From NCBI RefSeq assembly GCF_031822435.1, contig NZ_JAVQLW010000004.1:248001-312000 (forward strand): a stretch of 64,000 nucleotides of DNA. The letters run 5' to 3'. This document shows positions 61,954-64,000 of the stretch, in pieces (position 1 is the stretch's first letter; every line of letters starts with the position of its first letter). Below the pieces are notes generated by a model, which saw only the letters and a list, made by a program, of their open reading frames with translations, was not told the origin of the DNA and did no database searches. Made by a program: the position numbers and the translations under genes. Source of the stretch: Paracoccus sp. MBLB3053. Lineage in GTDB: Bacteria > Pseudomonadota > Alphaproteobacteria > Rhodobacterales > Rhodobacteraceae.

Positions 61954-62318
61954 CTGTTCGCGGGGCAATTCACGGATCAGGGCTTCTCGGCCGACATCTG
62001 CCGCGCTGCAGTGGGATTGGGCGAAGTCTTTACGCCCCCGTCTGCAATCGCATGACCGACCGCGGCTGGGCCCTCGCTGCGCCCGCGCCACGAAACCAGC
62101 CACCTGGCTGTATCGGTCTGCCACTTCTGCCGATTTCGACAGATGGATTGAATCGCGGAAAGACCTGATGCTGTTGCGCATTGGGCTTCGACGGTGCATG
62201 TCATGGGCGACCTCGCCGCGATCTGTGCTTTCCCACCACCTCCGCTCGCCGAAGTGGCGGCCGCGAGCCCAACCCAGGCGCTGAACTCGCTGTTGCTTCG
62301 CCAGGAAAGGTAACCGGA
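61954..62318. other. Intergenic stretch, no gene seen
   Basis: About 365 bp between the LysR gene and the acyltransferase gene, both plus strand. Frames crossing it are interrupted or lack start signals. No repeat or terminator with a U-tract was found. Its lower codon order suggests decayed sequence, but nothing can be named. Confidence 0.45.
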
Positions 62319-62960
62319 ATGCTCCGAAAACTACTGACATATCGGGCCATGGTGAAAGGAAAGAATGTCGGGCTTTGGCGAAAGCTGTGCAAGCCGAGCC
62401 CCGAGGAGTGGACCGCATACCTCAAGGCTCATGGCGGTTTTCACCGGTTCGGCGAGAATTGCTATATTCTGCCGGATTCCATCTTCACCGATCCTGCCTT
62501 GACCTCGATTGGCAAGAATGTCTGGATCGTCGGCGCCTGGCTTTCCGGGCATGACGGCAGCGCCATCATGATGAATCACGCATATGGGGCAAAGCTCGAC
62601 GCCGTAGGTCCGGTGATCATCCATGACGACGTTTTCATCGGTCGGGGGGCAACGATCCTTCCCGGCGTCACGATCGGACCGCGCGCAATCGTCGGCGCCG
62701 GCGCGGTGGTGAGCAGCGATGTCCCGCCGAATTCAGTTGTCGGGGGCAATCCCGCTCGGCGCATCCGTTCGCTGGACGAGCATTTCGAGCGTGTGCAGAT
62801 GCGAACCGACAGCTATCCATGGAAGGCGTTGATCGAGCAGCGCCAGAGCGGCCATGATCCGGCCCTGGAGCCGGAGCTGCTGCGCCAAAGGATCGCGTAT
62901 TTTTTTCCGCTCGATTCAGGTGACGACCTGCCGGCGACCGGCGACACCTCGGAGACCTGA
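62319..62960 (+). CDS. Left-handed beta-helix acyltransferase (CatB/XAT-like)
   Basis: 213 aa from the ATG at 62319 with AGGAAAGG upstream; a longer frame to 62181 lacks one. Hexapeptide repeats (VIIHDDVFIGRGATILPGV, TIGPRAIVGAGAVVSSDV) form a left-handed beta helix with the usual PPNSVVGGNPARRI exit. The N-terminal segment (residues 1-60) is basic and helical. Members of this class acetylate sugars, streptogramins or chloramphenicol, most often surface polysaccharide sugars. A single-gene unit with no polysaccharide genes visible. Confidence 0.88.
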   Translation: MLRKLLTYRAMVKGKNVGLWRKLCKPSPEEWTAYLKAHGGFHRFGENCYILPDSIFTDPALTSIGKNVWIVGAWLSGHDGSAIMMNHAYGAKLDAVGPVIIHDDVFIGRGATILPGVTIGPRAIVGAGAVVSSDVPPNSVVGGNPARRIRSLDEHFERVQMRTDSYPWKALIEQRQSGHDPALEPELLRQRIAYFFPLDSGDDLPATGDTSET

Positions 62961-63288
62961 AACCCGAGGCTAGCTCGACAGTTCGGGAGCGAGGCTTCCG
63001 GGGAGCGCCCGGATTTCAGGATCATCGCGACCTATCCATGCCGCCGTTGGGTGTGGATGCTGTAACGGCCTGTCGCGCGTGGCGGTCGGCGGCGGCACCA
63101 GATCATGTCCGGATCGAACCAGATCGACAGGGAGCCGCTGCTTGCGTGCTTCGTTGCGGATTGGCCAGTTCCTGGTCTTGCATCTCGGCGGGGTGGAACT
63201 GCTCAGACAGGCCGGCCGCAAAAGCGCCGTGCGGAAAGGGCGAGGCCCGGCAGTCGTTTTCTGCCCAGCCGAAGCAGGGGGGCCTCGA
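62961..63288. other. Intergenic stretch, no gene seen
   Basis: About 330 bp between the acyltransferase stop and the stop of the convergent DHDPS-family gene. A weak hairpin (CCTCGG / CCGAGG, 62947-62969) overlaps the acyltransferase stop. No coding frame with a start signal was found. Confidence 0.45.
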
Positions 63289-64000
63289 TCAAGGGCGATC
63301 CAGCCATTCCTGCGGCAGATCGCGCAGGGCCGCCGCGATGGCCTGTCTGGCCTCGTCGCAGACCGGGAGGATCGGTCGTGGAGGCAAAACGTGGCACAGG
63401 TCCAGTTGCGCGGCGACTTCATGGACCACCCGATAACTGGTGTACCGGCGAAACCGGTCCCATATTGGCTGCAAGGCGGCATCGACGCGGCGGGCCTCGT
63501 CGACATCGCCGCGCCGGGCGGCGCGGACGATCTGCAGGCAAGGCCCAGGAAGCGTGCCGCCAAGGACGCTGTACCACGCGTCTGCCCCAGAAATCATGGC
63601 CTCGGCACAGCACCCGTCGCCACTATAGCCGATCGACAGACCGTCGCCGAAAGCTGCACGTTGCGCCGCGAGATGTGGCGCGACCTCATCGGGTTTCGAA
63701 GTCGGGTTCTTGATCGCCAACACGCCCGGAAGCTGCGCCAGGCGCTTCACCAGATCGGTTGAGAACCGGAAATGCGTGGTGCCGGGATTGTCATAGATGC
63801 AGATCGGCAATCCGCCATGTGCGGCGATCTGTGAAAAATGCTCGAAGACCTCGTTCTCGCTCAGCGGCAGGTAGGACATGGCCGAGAGCAGGCCGGCAGA
63901 GGCACCGGCGGCCTTGGCATCCTGCGCAAGGCCTGTCGCCTCGTCGGTGCGAAAGGCGCCGATGCCGACGATGAGCGGGGTGGTGTCACCGACCTCGGCA
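63289..64000 (-). CDS. DHDPS-family aldolase/lyase, N-terminus outside window
   Basis: The minus-strand frame is open from the window edge to 63289, giving 236 residues. The first visible part (TPLIVGIGAFRTDEATGLAQ, SAGLLSAMSYLPLSENEVFE) corresponds to the third to fourth strands of the TIM barrel. Tyr is in CIYDNPGTTHF and the Schiff-base Lys in VLAIKNPTSKP. An internal Met near 63879 could be mistaken for the start; upstream frame content shows it is internal. It is distinct from the DHDPS-family gene at 56804 and on the same strand, so the catabolic region may extend beyond the window. Confidence 0.85.
   Translation of the reverse strand, partial: AEVGDTTPLIVGIGAFRTDEATGLAQDAKAAGASAGLLSAMSYLPLSENEVFEHFSQIAAHGGLPICIYDNPGTTHFRFSTDLVKRLAQLPGVLAIKNPTSKPDEVAPHLAAQRAAFGDGLSIGYSGDGCCAEAMISGADAWYSVLGGTLPGPCLQIVRAARRGDVDEARRVDAALQPIWDRFRRYTSYRVVHEVAAQLDLCHVLPPRPILPVCDEARQAIAAALRDLPQEWLDRP

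Noticed and set aside
62947..62969. CCTCGG/CCGAGG hairpin at the acyltransferase stop
   Set aside because: Only 6 bp of stem with an 11-nt loop and no U-tract; too weak to call a terminator.

Overview
The window looks like chromosome or large plasmid from a high-GC alphaproteobacterium of the Rhodobacteraceae, most like Paracoccus. This rests on strongly G/C-ending codons, alphaproteobacterial-type proteins (TcuAB, TAXI/TRAP permeases, GcvA-type LysR pairs, a Rieske demethylase set) and densely packed metabolic operons with short overlaps. The assignment is inferred from gene content and style, not from a marker gene. No rRNA, tRNA, CRISPR array or intact insertion sequence was seen.

Layout. 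1-13.7 kb is a mixed housekeeping and envelope region. It holds a DUF2235 hydrolase, an outer-membrane beta-barrel protein, a patch of decayed insertion sequences, a SulP transporter overlapping a polyphosphate kinase 2, a small exported protein, and a four-gene envelope operon (small membrane protein, HlyD-type adaptor, porin, AI-2E-type permease). A regulator-like TPR protein lies upstream. 13.8-21.5 kb is one plus-strand operon: a small protein, a very large Orn/Lys/Arg decarboxylase, two tandem AspT-type exchangers and a Ca2+/H+ antiporter. It looks like an amino-acid decarboxylation and exchange module for pH or energy homeostasis.

21.7-34.7 kb is an oxidative catabolic island. The minus strand carries GntR, tcuA and tcuB, then a second GntR, a D-2-hydroxyacid dehydrogenase and a succinate-semialdehyde-type dehydrogenase. 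The plus strand carries a flavoprotein dehydrogenase, a ThDP enzyme, a cupin and an aldehyde dehydrogenase. 34.7-41.9 kb holds a LysR regulator and a branched-chain-type ABC importer in which the second permease and both ATPases are one polypeptide, followed by GST and SDR genes. 42.2-43.1 kb is an orphan sugar-type binding protein with its own strong terminator. 43.3-47.8 kb is TetR, TAXI binding protein, fused TRAP permease and a LigI-like lactonase.

48.1-62.0 kb is the most coherent system: a probable hydroxyproline and hydroxyproline-betaine (or proline-betaine) uptake and degradation cluster. It has a ProXVWW-type ABC importer, a proline-racemase-family enzyme, a D-amino-acid-type flavin oxidase, a dihydrodipicolinate-synthase-family deaminase, an aldehyde dehydrogenase, a Rieske monooxygenase with its flavin/2Fe-2S reductase, and two GcvA-like LysR regulators. 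Two copies of one 40-nt element (29 of 40 positions identical without gaps, with the CTAAT core of GcvA-like sites) lie upstream of the transporter and enzyme operons and probably make them one regulon. The racemase-family enzyme lacks the second catalytic cysteine (Gly252), so its reaction is open. A decayed GlxA/AraC-type regulator lies inside the cluster. The window ends in an acyltransferase and a second, truncated DHDPS-family gene.
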